DNA of 64,000 bases from Melioribacteraceae bacterium (GTDB lineage: Bacteria; Bacteroidota; Ignavibacteria; Ignavibacteriales; Melioribacteraceae): NCBI GenBank assembly GCA_027030245.1, contig JALVFE010000029.1, positions 1-64,000 on the forward strand, given 5' to 3'. Below the pieces are notes generated by a model. It was not told the origin of the DNA, searched no databases, and worked only from the letters and a program-made list of their open reading frames with translations. Each line of letters opens with the position of its first letter. Position 1 is the first letter of the stretch. Shown here in pieces: positions 16,832 to 25,114 of this stretch. A program made the position numbers and the translations under genes.

Positions 16832-17311
16832 ATGAGAAAGTTCGATCAAATAAACAGAAAAATTTTGGATATCCTGCAAGAAAACAGCTCTATCACAAAT
16901 GCAGAGCTTGCAGAAAAACTTAACCTTTCGCCCGCAGCTGTTTTCGAAAGGGTAAAGAAACTCGAGAAAAACGGAGTGATAAAAAAAAGAGTCGCCATTC
17001 TTAATCCGGAAAAAGTAGGAAAAGAAACGATCGCCTTCGTTTCGATTTCGATGAGCGGACATTCGGCAAGATCCGTTAAAAAGTTTTGGAAAGAAATAGA
17101 AAAACTTCCCGAAGTGCTTGAGTGTTACCACATTGCGGGTGAAGACGATTTTATTCTGAAAGTAATTGTTGAAAACATGCAGTGTTATGAAAAGTTTCTG
17201 TTACAAAAATTAATTTCTCTCGAAAACATAGGGAAAATCAGAACTTCTTTTGTCATGTCAACCGTAAAATACAACACGAAAATTCCGCTTTCTAAAATTT
17301 GCGAAGATTAA
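16832..17311 (+). CDS. Lrp/AsnC-family transcriptional regulator
   Basis: The N-terminal winged helix-turn-helix of the AsnC type (KFDQINRKILDILQENSSIT, then LAEKLNLSPAAVFERVKKLE) is followed by the ligand-sensing RAM domain (VSISMSGHS ... VLECYHIAGEDDFILKVIVENM). Length of about 159 aa is normal for a one-unit Lrp protein. Members sense amino acids and usually control adjacent amino-acid genes. Here it heads a four-gene operon with a Cys/Met PLP enzyme 27 bp downstream, so methionine, homoserine or a related amino acid is the likely effector. The ATG at 16832 is preferred over a TTG at 16826. Confidence 0.9.
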   Translation: MRKFDQINRKILDILQENSSITNAELAEKLNLSPAAVFERVKKLEKNGVIKKRVAILNPEKVGKETIAFVSISMSGHSARSVKKFWKEIEKLPEVLECYHIAGEDDFILKVIVENMQCYEKFLLQKLISLENIGKIRTSFVMSTVKYNTKIPLSKICED

Positions 17312-17338
17312 ATTTTTAATAATTAAACGGAGAAAACA

Positions 17339-18736
17339 ATGGAAAAAGAAATAACAGCCGTCACCGAAAAAGATTTTAATTACTGGGTGGAAAAAGGCAA
17401 GGAAATGATTCGTGACCGGCAAAGGAGAATTTTGCGCGCAAAGAAATGGAAGTTTGATACCATTGCTACTCACGGAATATACGATTTGAATCAAGCTTTG
17501 AAATTAAATAACGGTTCGATAATGGAGCCGGTTTATTTGAGTCCGGCACAAGCATACGAAAACAGTTACGAAATGGAAGCCGGACTTGCATACGAAATGC
17601 CCACTTGGTGTTACAGCAGAATTGCAAATCCCTCAACGCTTTTTCTTGAAGAGGCGGCAGCTCTGCTCGAAACTTACGGTTCCGATATGCAAGCTTCGGC
17701 ATTGGCAACATCGAGTGGGATGAGCGCAATTAGAACTGCAACCGATTCGTTTCTGATAAAAGACGAAAGATTCCCGAAACCGAATTTTGTTGCAAGTGCT
17801 AAAGTTTACGGTGGTTCGTTCCAACAATTTTGGGTTAGACGCTGGCAGGAACAAGGAATTGAAGTCCGTTGGATAAAAAATCCTCTGGACCTCGAAGAAT
17901 GGAAAAGTAAAGTTGACGAGAACACAAGATTTCTTTACGGAGAATTTCCCTCCAACCCCTCGGTTGATATTTTCGATATAACTGCGGTCTCGGAATTGGC
18001 GCACGCTTATGAAATTCCGTTAATCGTCGATTCCACCTGTGCCTCACCGGCTTTAACCCGACCGTTAGTGCTCGGTGCCGATATCGTTGTTCACTCGGCA
18101 TCGAAAGTAATTAGCGGCAGCGGTACTTCTATTATTGGATTGATGATTGCGAAAAAGAATATCGTTAGCAAAATAGGAACCGACGAAATGAAAGAAGATT
18201 TTTCTGCGTGGGCAAAACTTTGGCCTTATCGCGATAACGGTCCAAGTATCAGTCCGATGTCCGCAATTCTTACCTTGAACGACATGCGGACTTTAAGAAT
18301 GCGTGTTGAGCAAATGAGCGATAACGCAATGAAGGTAGCGCGATTTCTTGAAGCTCATCCGAAAGTAGAATCCGTTCACTATCCCGGTTTGGAAAGTTAC
18401 GCGGCTCACGATTTGGCGAAAAAATATATGAAGCTTGTGGATAGTGATAAAAACATGTATGGTTATATGTTGGCTGCCGAAATTAAAGAGGATGCTCCCG
18501 GAGAATCGAAAAACACACGAAAGTTTTACGATGCATTGAAAATGATTTGGCGCGCAACGGATTTGGGCAGAGTTAAAACCGTTGCAACGTTAAACGCAAT
18601 TTCAACACATCAACAGCAAGGCGAAGAAGGAAGAGCGTTAGCGTCTATTAAACCGTCGACATGCAGAATTGCGTGCGGAGTTGAAAATGCAGATGATATT
18701 ATCGCTGATCTTGAACAAGCATTAAACGTTATTTAA
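17339..18736 (+). CDS. Cys/Met metabolism PLP-dependent enzyme (gamma-lyase / gamma-synthase type)
   Basis: Fold-type I PLP enzyme of the Cys/Met family: substrate-channel motif YSRIANPS near residue 100, SSGMSAI cofactor-phosphate region, DSTCASPALTRP, and the Schiff-base lysine K256 in VVHSASKVISGSG. At 465 aa it is about 70 residues longer than ordinary cystathionine gamma-synthases because of an N-terminal extension and small insertions, and it differs clearly from the second family member at 31986-33167. The family includes methionine gamma-lyase, O-acylhomoserine sulfhydrylase and cystathionine enzymes; the sequence alone does not decide. The operon context points to methionine/homoserine turnover. 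Confidence 0.85.
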   Translation: MEKEITAVTEKDFNYWVEKGKEMIRDRQRRILRAKKWKFDTIATHGIYDLNQALKLNNGSIMEPVYLSPAQAYENSYEMEAGLAYEMPTWCYSRIANPSTLFLEEAAALLETYGSDMQASALATSSGMSAIRTATDSFLIKDERFPKPNFVASAKVYGGSFQQFWVRRWQEQGIEVRWIKNPLDLEEWKSKVDENTRFLYGEFPSNPSVDIFDITAVSELAHAYEIPLIVDSTCASPALTRPLVLGADIVVHSASKVISGSGTSIIGLMIAKKNIVSKIGTDEMKEDFSAWAKLWPYRDNGPSISPMSAILTLNDMRTLRMRVEQMSDNAMKVARFLEAHPKVESVHYPGLESYAAHDLAKKYMKLVDSDKNMYGYMLAAEIKEDAPGESKNTRKFYDALKMIWRATDLGRVKTVATLNAISTHQQQGEEGRALASIKPSTCRIACGVENADDIIADLEQALNVI

Positions 18737-18755
18737 AAAATAAAGGAACAAAAAC

Positions 18756-19805
18756 ATGAAATTTAAATTGGCTTTAATCGGATTCGGAACCGTTGGGCAA
18801 GGACTTTGCGAAATTTTGTTGAGCAAAAAGGATTCGTTAAAATCGAAGTACGATTTCGAATGGGAAATTGTTGCGGTTTCTGATATGCTGAAAGGTTCAG
18901 TTTATTGTCCGGACGGTTTGGACGTTGCACAATTGCTTAACCTTGTAAAAGAGGGCAAATCGCTTAACGAATATTCACCTGGCGAGAACCGGGAATTGCA
19001 TACCGGTTGGGATGCTCTTAATACCGTCAACAATTCGAATGCGGATATTGTGTGCGAACTTTCTTACACCGATATCAAAACCGGTCAGCCTGCAACCGAC
19101 CATTGCCGCGCTGCTTTGAATTCCGGTAAACATGTTGTAACATCCAATAAAGGTCCTGCGGCTTTATTCTACCGCGAACTTGAAACGCTTGCAAAAGTGA
19201 ATAACGTAAAATTTATGATCGAGGGAACCGTAATGTCCGGAACCCCCGTAATTAATCTCGCAAGAAACGAATTGGCGGGAAATGAGATAAGTGCGATAAG
19301 GGGAATATTAAACGGTACAACCAATTACATCCTTACAAAAATGGAAGAGGGAATGAGTTACAAAGATGCTTTGAAGAAAGCTCAGGAATTAGGTTATGCC
19401 GAGGCTGATCCAACAGCCGATGTTGAGGGGTTCGACGCTTTGGCGAAAGTTACAATCCTTGCAAACATACTGATTGACGAAAACCTGAAACCTTCCGACA
19501 TTCCATGTAAGGGGATTTCCCAAATCACTTCCGAAGATATAGCGAAAGCAAAATCGGAAAACAAAAAATGGAAATTGATTGGCGAAGTAAAGAAAGAAAA
19601 CGGAAAGGTGAACGCATCTGTTTCTCCAATGATGATCGATTTATCGCATCCATTGGCGGGAGTTAGCGGAGCGGTAAATGCAATTACTTTTTCGACGGAT
19701 TTATTGGGTGATGTTACCATAACCGGTGCCGGAGCCGGTAAAATTGAAACCGGTTATTCTATTCTAACCGATATTTTGGAAATTAACAGATTTTATAAGG
19801 AGTAG
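18756..19805 (+). CDS. Homoserine dehydrogenase family protein (short, no ACT domain)
   Basis: Interconverts L-aspartate 4-semialdehyde and L-homoserine with NAD(P). The Rossmann motif is GFGTVGQG at about residues 8-15. The family signature region ISAIRGILNGTTNYILTKME and the catalytic-lysine block around ADPTADVEGFDALAK are present. At 349 aa it lacks the C-terminal ACT domain that gives threonine feedback inhibition in biosynthetic enzymes. That, with an aldehyde dehydrogenase four bases downstream and an Lrp regulator upstream, makes a catabolic direction (homoserine to semialdehyde) worth considering. Confidence 0.88.
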   Translation: MKFKLALIGFGTVGQGLCEILLSKKDSLKSKYDFEWEIVAVSDMLKGSVYCPDGLDVAQLLNLVKEGKSLNEYSPGENRELHTGWDALNTVNNSNADIVCELSYTDIKTGQPATDHCRAALNSGKHVVTSNKGPAALFYRELETLAKVNNVKFMIEGTVMSGTPVINLARNELAGNEISAIRGILNGTTNYILTKMEEGMSYKDALKKAQELGYAEADPTADVEGFDALAKVTILANILIDENLKPSDIPCKGISQITSEDIAKAKSENKKWKLIGEVKKENGKVNASVSPMMIDLSHPLAGVSGAVNAITFSTDLLGDVTITGAGAGKIETGYSILTDILEINRFYKE

Positions 19806-19809
19806 AACC

Positions 19810-21222
19810 ATGAAAATGATAATCGGCGGACAATGGATCGACAAAGAAGAAAAAATCGATGTACGTAATCCGTACGACAACAGCTTGGTCGATACCGTTC
19901 CGCGCGGTACGGCTGAAGACGTAAAGCAAGCGATTGAAATAGCTGTAAAGGGATATGAAATTAATAAAAATCTTCCCGTTCATAAAAGAATTTCCATTTT
20001 GAAAAAAACAGCGGAACTGATGCAAGAACGGTTCGAAGATTTGGCAAAAACAATTGCAACGGAAGGATCGAAAACCATAAAAGAAGCGCGGAAAGAAGTA
20101 GGCAGGGCAATTAACACGATTACAATTTCTGCCGAAGAAGCAAGAAGAATTAACGGGGAAACAATTCCCTTCGATAGTGCGGAGGATTCGGAAAACAGAG
20201 TGGGTTATTATTACAGATTCCCGATCGGGATAATCGGTGCAATTACTCCGTTCAACGACCCGCTTAATCTCGTTGCGCACAAACTCGGACCCGCAATTGC
20301 CGGGGGAAACTCGATTGTGCTTAAACCTGCGACCGTCACACCGCTTTCCGCTTTGAAATTAGGAGAATGTTTATTAGACGCCGGACTGCCGCCCGAAATT
20401 CTTTCCATCGTTACAGGCTACGGAAACGAAATAGGCGATGCATTGGTTACCGACGAAAGAATTAGAATGATTTCGTTTACGGGCGGAGTTGAAGCAGGTG
20501 AGGAGATTGCGAAAAAAGCCGGATTGAAAAAAATCGGAATGGAACTCGGTTCAAATTCTCCGGTAATCGTTTTAGACGATTGTAACATCGATGAGGCGGT
20601 TGAATCGTGTGTGTCCGGAGCTTTTTGGGCTGTCGGTCAAAATTGTATCGGCGTTCAAAGAATTTACATTCAAAAATCGATTTATGAAACCTTCAGGGAT
20701 AAGTTCGTTGCGCGAACGAAAAAATACAAAACCGATTACCAGCTTGACGAAGATACCGATATGGGTCCGATGATTACCGAAAAAGAAGCAATCCGTGTAA
20801 TAGACTGGGTAAACGATGCAAAAGAAAAAGGAGCTGCGGTGCTAACCGGCGGAACCCGGGAAGGTACGTTGGTACAACCGACCGTTTTGGAAAACGTACC
20901 GCCGGAAGCTAAAATCGACTGTCAGGAAATTTTCGGTCCCGTTGTTTCCCTCTATCCCGTCGATAATTTAGAAGAAGCGGTTAAAAAAGCGAACGCGGTA
21001 AACTACGGCTTGCACGGAGCAATTTTTACAAACAACCTGAACAACGCTTTTTATGCAATTAAAAATATGGACGTCGGCGGAATTATGATTAACGATTCCA
21101 CGGATTACCGGGTCGATCTGATGCCGTTCGGCGGCGTTAAGAAAAGCGGTTTGGGAAGAGAAGGCATCCGTTACGCGCTGGAAGAAATGACAGAACCGAA
21201 GGTTGTCTGTTTTAATCTATAA
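19810..21222 (+). CDS. NAD(P)-dependent aldehyde dehydrogenase
   Basis: ALDH superfamily, 470 aa, complete: N-terminal fold, PFNDPLN and GNSIVLKPA cofactor regions, the general base glutamate E245 in GMELGSNSP, and the nucleophile C279 in GQNCIGVQRI. It most resembles lactaldehyde/semialdehyde-type ALDHs. The GGAGTAG ribosome binding site overlaps the stop codon of the homoserine dehydrogenase, so the two are likely translated together. A plausible substrate is aspartate semialdehyde made by that enzyme, giving aspartate; this is inference. Succinate semialdehyde or lactaldehyde are alternatives. Confidence 0.88.
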   Translation: MKMIIGGQWIDKEEKIDVRNPYDNSLVDTVPRGTAEDVKQAIEIAVKGYEINKNLPVHKRISILKKTAELMQERFEDLAKTIATEGSKTIKEARKEVGRAINTITISAEEARRINGETIPFDSAEDSENRVGYYYRFPIGIIGAITPFNDPLNLVAHKLGPAIAGGNSIVLKPATVTPLSALKLGECLLDAGLPPEILSIVTGYGNEIGDALVTDERIRMISFTGGVEAGEEIAKKAGLKKIGMELGSNSPVIVLDDCNIDEAVESCVSGAFWAVGQNCIGVQRIYIQKSIYETFRDKFVARTKKYKTDYQLDEDTDMGPMITEKEAIRVIDWVNDAKEKGAAVLTGGTREGTLVQPTVLENVPPEAKIDCQEIFGPVVSLYPVDNLEEAVKKANAVNYGLHGAIFTNNLNNAFYAIKNMDVGGIMINDSTDYRVDLMPFGGVKKSGLGREGIRYALEEMTEPKVVCFNL

Positions 21223-21700
21223 TTTGAAGGGGCGGTATCAAAACATAAAAATAGTCATTCCGCCCACCTTCGGCGGATGGTTTATTAACTGTCATTCCGT
21301 CCGCCCCGGCGGATTGTTTCGGAATCTAAGAAGAACCCGTAGTTAAATGAAGTGCTGAACCAATTCGCCTGCGGCGAACAGCATGACAATGAGAAGGACT
21401 TATCATCCCGTCCGTCACTGGTGGATTATTTCGGGATCTAAAATAAACTCTCTATTTCATTTTGCGAACGCCGTATGGCGTGAAACAATTTATAGAACAA
21501 ACAATCAACCGATTAGACCAAACTACAGCGGAGTGACACAAAATCACAATACAAATTTAATATGTCACCCCGATGGGGTTTTAACGTTAAGCAGGATTAT
21601 GATTATTATAAATATTCCATCCCTCCGGGGTTCGGTCGGTTTAATTCTACCACCGTACGGACGGTGGTAGAATTAAAATGACTGAGTCGAAAGTAGTTTG
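21223..21700. repeat. Inverted copy of the left-end palindromic repeat cluster
   Basis: No gene. The reverse complement reproduces the order of units at 300-560: GAACCCC...AATATTTATAATAATCATA (21596-21635), AACCCCATCGGGGTGACA (about 21563-21580), TGTCACTCCG...GGTCTAATCGGTT (about 21507-21537), TTCTATAAAT...CACGCCATACGGCGTTCGC (about 21466-21500) and the ATCCCGxxxTAATCC units with TCCGCC/GGCGGA palindromes at 21257-21320. It ends in a 17-bp perfect hairpin at 21640-21677. Confidence 0.75.
21640..21677. repeat. Long perfect hairpin
   Basis: A 17-bp perfect stem (21640-21656 with 21661-21677) around the loop ACGG, the core reading TTCTACCACCGT / ACGGTGGTAGAA. No T-run follows, so it is not an ordinary terminator. 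It closes the repeat cluster. Confidence 0.8.
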
Positions 21701-22261
21701 GTTCAATTTATAATTTTTAGAAATCCGGTTAAATTAAAAACCGGACTTCTTATTGCAACTTTTGTTTTGTAATTCGTGTATAAAATTGTAAATTTTATGC
21801 AGTAATGCATCTGTTCTTTATTCCTGCAAATTTGCTGTCTTTGTGGAGTTTTCAATCTGTGATTCTCGTTATATCAGTTGAGAAAGGATTGAATTAAAAT
21901 TCAAATAGATTAAAATGACAGTAATTTTCTCACAAAGGAGGAAAAGCAGTAGAACGGGGCATTACGTCCTTTCAAAAACTAAAATCGCCTGCCCATTCCG
22001 TATTTATCCCTTTTTGATCAAGCATAAAAACATGATTCTTGTTTCTCGCATCTACTTTGATTTATATAAAATCTTTTCTTTCGGGTTAATACCGATATGC
22101 TTTTTCCGCAATAAAAACTTTAAATCATTGCCGGAAAATTACCGTTCGGTGGATTTTTCTTATTGCATTTAATCAATAGTTAAATAAACAGGAGGAGGTG
22201 AACAAAAAACTTTTGTACTTAGAATTTTTATTAACGCACACAAAAAAAGGAGGACACCAAA
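21701..22261. other. Long leader region upstream of the cyclase operon
   Basis: About 560 bases without a convincing gene. An 85-codon ORF from 21915 has no ribosome binding site and an unprotein-like composition. Two strong Shine-Dalgarno-like motifs occur, GGAGGAGGTG at 22191-22200 and AGGAGG at 22249-22254; only the second is correctly spaced for the cyclase ATG at 22262. I see no riboswitch that I can name. Confidence 0.45.
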
Positions 22262-23218
22262 ATGAAGAACTTGTGGCGAATTTTAAGTGTTCTTGTAGTA
22301 CTAGTTCTGATTATAGGATTCGCGTTACATGAAGATGAAGAAGAATCCGGTTTGTGGGAATTTTACGAGAACACATTAACCAAAGCGAAGTATGTGGATT
22401 TAACTTTTGCTTTTAATCCGACGATTCCCGTTTGGCCAGGATTCGGTCAAGCTAAATTTATGCCTACAAAAGCCGGCGCAGACATTCCGGGATATGTAAA
22501 AAAGGGAGACGTTTACACTTACAAACAACACGGTTTCATCGCAACATCGTATTTTCTCCCAACAGATCAATACGGTACTCAGTTGGATCCGCCGGCACAT
22601 TGGGATGAATATGGCGCTACAATAAGCGATCTTCCGCCGACTTATGCCGTAAGACCTCTGGTAGTGATTAATATTGCGGACAAAGTAGCAAGTAATCCAG
22701 GTTATCATTGTTCGGTTGAGGACATTAAAAACTGGGAAGCAAAACACGGAAAAATTCCCGAAGGTTCCGTTGTAATGATTCGCTCTGATTGGCACAAGAA
22801 ATGGACAACAGATCCTGATCGTTATAATCAAAAACCTTTTCCTGGAATTACTCTAGATGCAATTAAATTTTTGCATAATGAAAGAAAAATATTATTCCAC
22901 GGTCACGAACCTTTAGATACCGACACAACCGCAACATTGGAAGGCGAATATTGGTTGATGCACAATCATTTTTGTCAAGCCGAAGGTGTAACAAATCTGG
23001 ATAAAGTTCCCGAAGCCGGAGCATTAGTTGCGATAGGTTTTGCAAAACCCGAAGGCGGTACCGGTGGTTATGCAAGGTACGTTGCTATTTGTCCACCTGA
23101 TTGGAAATACGGGGTTTCCGTTGAAGAGATGCCGGGAGCTCCTTTGCCGAAACAACCTGCTCCGTTAAGAAGAGACGAAAACGGCGTATTAAAACCATTT
23201 GTAGAAAAACAAAAATAA
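22262..23218 (+). CDS. Membrane-anchored cyclase-family hydrolase (KynB/isatin-hydrolase fold) with altered metal motif
   Basis: An N-terminal hydrophobic segment (residues 5-22) probably anchors it or acts as an uncleaved signal, placing the enzyme outside the cytoplasm. The rest is a cyclase-family domain (PF04199 type), with VDLTFAFNPTIPVWPG, the metal-motif region at 103-113 and the later HGHEPLDTD and NHFCQAEGV blocks. The usual metal motif HxGTHxDxPxH reads QYGTQLDPPAH here, so both first histidines are glutamine while D109 and H113 remain. A related metal-dependent hydrolase of a cyclic amide or lactone is likely; substrate unknown. Forms an operon with the barrel protein 9 bp downstream. 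Confidence 0.75.
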   Translation: MKNLWRILSVLVVLVLIIGFALHEDEEESGLWEFYENTLTKAKYVDLTFAFNPTIPVWPGFGQAKFMPTKAGADIPGYVKKGDVYTYKQHGFIATSYFLPTDQYGTQLDPPAHWDEYGATISDLPPTYAVRPLVVINIADKVASNPGYHCSVEDIKNWEAKHGKIPEGSVVMIRSDWHKKWTTDPDRYNQKPFPGITLDAIKFLHNERKILFHGHEPLDTDTTATLEGEYWLMHNHFCQAEGVTNLDKVPEAGALVAIGFAKPEGGTGGYARYVAICPPDWKYGVSVEEMPGAPLPKQPAPLRRDENGVLKPFVEKQK

Positions 23219-23227
23219 TCGGGAGGG

Positions 23228-24532
23228 ATGAAAATGAAAAAATTGTATACACTGCTGGTTATATTGATTTTGCCTGCTATGATGTTGGCTCAAACCCCCG
23301 ATGTTAAATGGGGCGGATTATTCTACATTTACAACTTTTTCCATTCCAATACTGATTTTATTAGTACCACGGATGACGGAAATACTTACATGTACATTCA
23401 TGGCGATTTTAACGCAAACGTCGATTTCGGAAAAGGTGTTACGGCATATATGGCAATCGGCGCTTGGGGTCAACACGGAATGAGTCCGTATTACGGCGGC
23501 GGTCTTGGTGAGAACGTCGATCCGTCCGTACGAATATTGCAAGCTTATTTTACGATCAACGATCTCTTTGACACCCCTCTTTCTTTGAGAATCGGAAAAG
23601 AACGATTGTTGTACGGCGACGGTGCTTTGATGTTCGACGGAGGAGAAGACGGAGCTGCGGGGGTTAAATTAATGTACAAATCCAAAATGTTCTGTGCCGA
23701 TCTTTTCTATTATCGATATGCGCAAATGGGTGGAATTGTAAACGTCGGAACGGGTAACGATGTTTATCCGGGCAACTGGAATATCATCGGAATTTATCCG
23801 ACCGTTAAATTAATGGACGGCAAAATAAAAGCATCGCCGTATTTTATTACCCGGAGCGTACAAACATCAAAAGATGAAACAGATTCGCCGATGTGGTACG
23901 GTGGTCGTATTGTTGCAAATCCGATTGACGGATTAGACGTTGTTTTACAATATGTTATGATGGGAGGCAAAAACGAAAACAACGACACAGATTACAAAGG
24001 AACCCACTTGCGCGCCGGTGTTGATTTCACAATCCCGAATATGCCGCTTACAGTGGGAGCAGCATATGTTTCGAACAGCGGCGACGACGCCACAACACAA
24101 GATAACGAATTATATGAATCGGTTACAAACGGACCGTACACATTCGGTTTTTATAAGGATTGGCCCGGATTCGGTCCCGCTCATTTGATGACAACCGGAT
24201 ACGGATTTTCCGGACTTGCTCCGCATAATGCAACTGTTGTAAACCTTAATGTAATTAACGGTCATGTCGGTGTCAACTTCAACGCATTTACGTTAAGAGG
24301 CGATATATTTATTTATTCAAGGAACTGGGTGCCGGACGGAGTTGAATCGGCTATGGGAAACGAAATTGCTTTAATGTTAAAATATAATTATCAAAACACT
24401 TTAACATTAGGGTTTACGGCAGGCATCTGGTCACCGGGCGATTATCAAAAATCGATGATCGAATTCCCAGGCTCAACCGCCAAGGCAGAAAGTGCAACCG
24501 GCGGATATCTTTGGCTGGCTAAATCATTTTGA
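23228..24532 (+). CDS. Outer-membrane beta-barrel protein (porin-like)
   Basis: Signal peptide (residues 1-21, ending MLAQ) and then 410 residues rich in alternating hydrophobic/glycine strands, with FGKGVTAYMAIGAWG, LRIGKERLLYGDGALMFDGG and MLKYNYQNTLTLGFTAGIW and a C-terminal aromatic (KSF). The pattern and the LRIGKERL...F segment resemble alginate-export or porin-type barrels. It probably lets a small substrate or product of the cyclase-family enzyme cross the outer membrane; that link rests only on the operon. A GGGAGGG ribosome binding site precedes the ATG. Confidence 0.75.
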   Translation: MKMKKLYTLLVILILPAMMLAQTPDVKWGGLFYIYNFFHSNTDFISTTDDGNTYMYIHGDFNANVDFGKGVTAYMAIGAWGQHGMSPYYGGGLGENVDPSVRILQAYFTINDLFDTPLSLRIGKERLLYGDGALMFDGGEDGAAGVKLMYKSKMFCADLFYYRYAQMGGIVNVGTGNDVYPGNWNIIGIYPTVKLMDGKIKASPYFITRSVQTSKDETDSPMWYGGRIVANPIDGLDVVLQYVMMGGKNENNDTDYKGTHLRAGVDFTIPNMPLTVGAAYVSNSGDDATTQDNELYESVTNGPYTFGFYKDWPGFGPAHLMTTGYGFSGLAPHNATVVNLNVINGHVGVNFNAFTLRGDIFIYSRNWVPDGVESAMGNEIALMLKYNYQNTLTLGFTAGIWSPGDYQKSMIEFPGSTAKAESATGGYLWLAKSF

Positions 24533-24554
24533 GATTTGTGAGGTGACAAAAATT

Positions 24555-24580
24555 AACCCGGCTTAAAGCCGGGTTTTTTA
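24555..24580 (+). terminator. Rho-independent terminator of the cyclase-porin operon
   Basis: AACCCGGCT (24555-24563), loop TAA, AGCCGGGTT (24567-24575), then TTTTT. It lies 23 bp past the stop codon. Confidence 0.9.
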
Positions 24581-24626
24581 TTAAATGGCTGGGTAAGAAA
24601 ATGCTTTTAACGTTCCGAACAGGTTT

Positions 24627-25040
24627 TTACTTTGATTTGTTATACGCTTTCATTCCGCCCATAACATTTACTGCATTGTAACCGTGCTTCAATAGAATTT
24701 GAGTTGCCAAGCGAGATCTGTTACCCGACCTGCAAATAACATATATTTTTTTATCTTTATATGGTTCCAACTCGTTAACCTTCTGATCCAAAACCTGAAC
24801 GGGGATGTTTATCACTCCGTTTATATGCCCGAGTGGTCCGTTCAATTCGGGAGGAGTGCGAACATCCAAAATAACGAAGTTCGAATCTTTTTCCATCGCG
24901 GTCTTCAAATCTTGAACGGTTACATTAACAATTTCTCCCGATTTCTTCTCGGCTGTAGCTGTTTCTTGTTGTTGGGCGCAACTTACAAGAGCCGAGAAAG
25001 TCATAATCGCTACCGTAAGTAACGTTTTTGTTAAGTGCAT
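24627..25040 (-). CDS. Rhodanese-domain lipoprotein
   Basis: Lipoprotein signal (lipobox ALVSC, C21) followed by a single rhodanese domain of about 100 residues. The active-site loop is CRSGNRS with the sulfur-carrying C103, and the LDVRTPPE strand is present. Periplasmic single-domain rhodaneses move sulfane sulfur or act in thiol chemistry; the partner here is unknown. It is complete at 137 aa and stands alone, 75 bp downstream of the FAH-family gene. Confidence 0.88.
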   Translation of the reverse strand: MHLTKTLLTVAIMTFSALVSCAQQQETATAEKKSGEIVNVTVQDLKTAMEKDSNFVILDVRTPPELNGPLGHINGVINIPVQVLDQKVNELEPYKDKKIYVICRSGNRSRLATQILLKHGYNAVNVMGGMKAYNKSK

Positions 25041-25114
25041 AAATCAAGCTCCTTTCTTTTTAATAAGAGTTTATATCTTAATTTCCGTAATATACAAAAT
25101 ATCGGACGAATAAA

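Noticed and set aside
21915-22172. 85-codon ORF before the cyclase gene
   Set aside because: No ribosome binding site, unbalanced composition, no recognisable motif.
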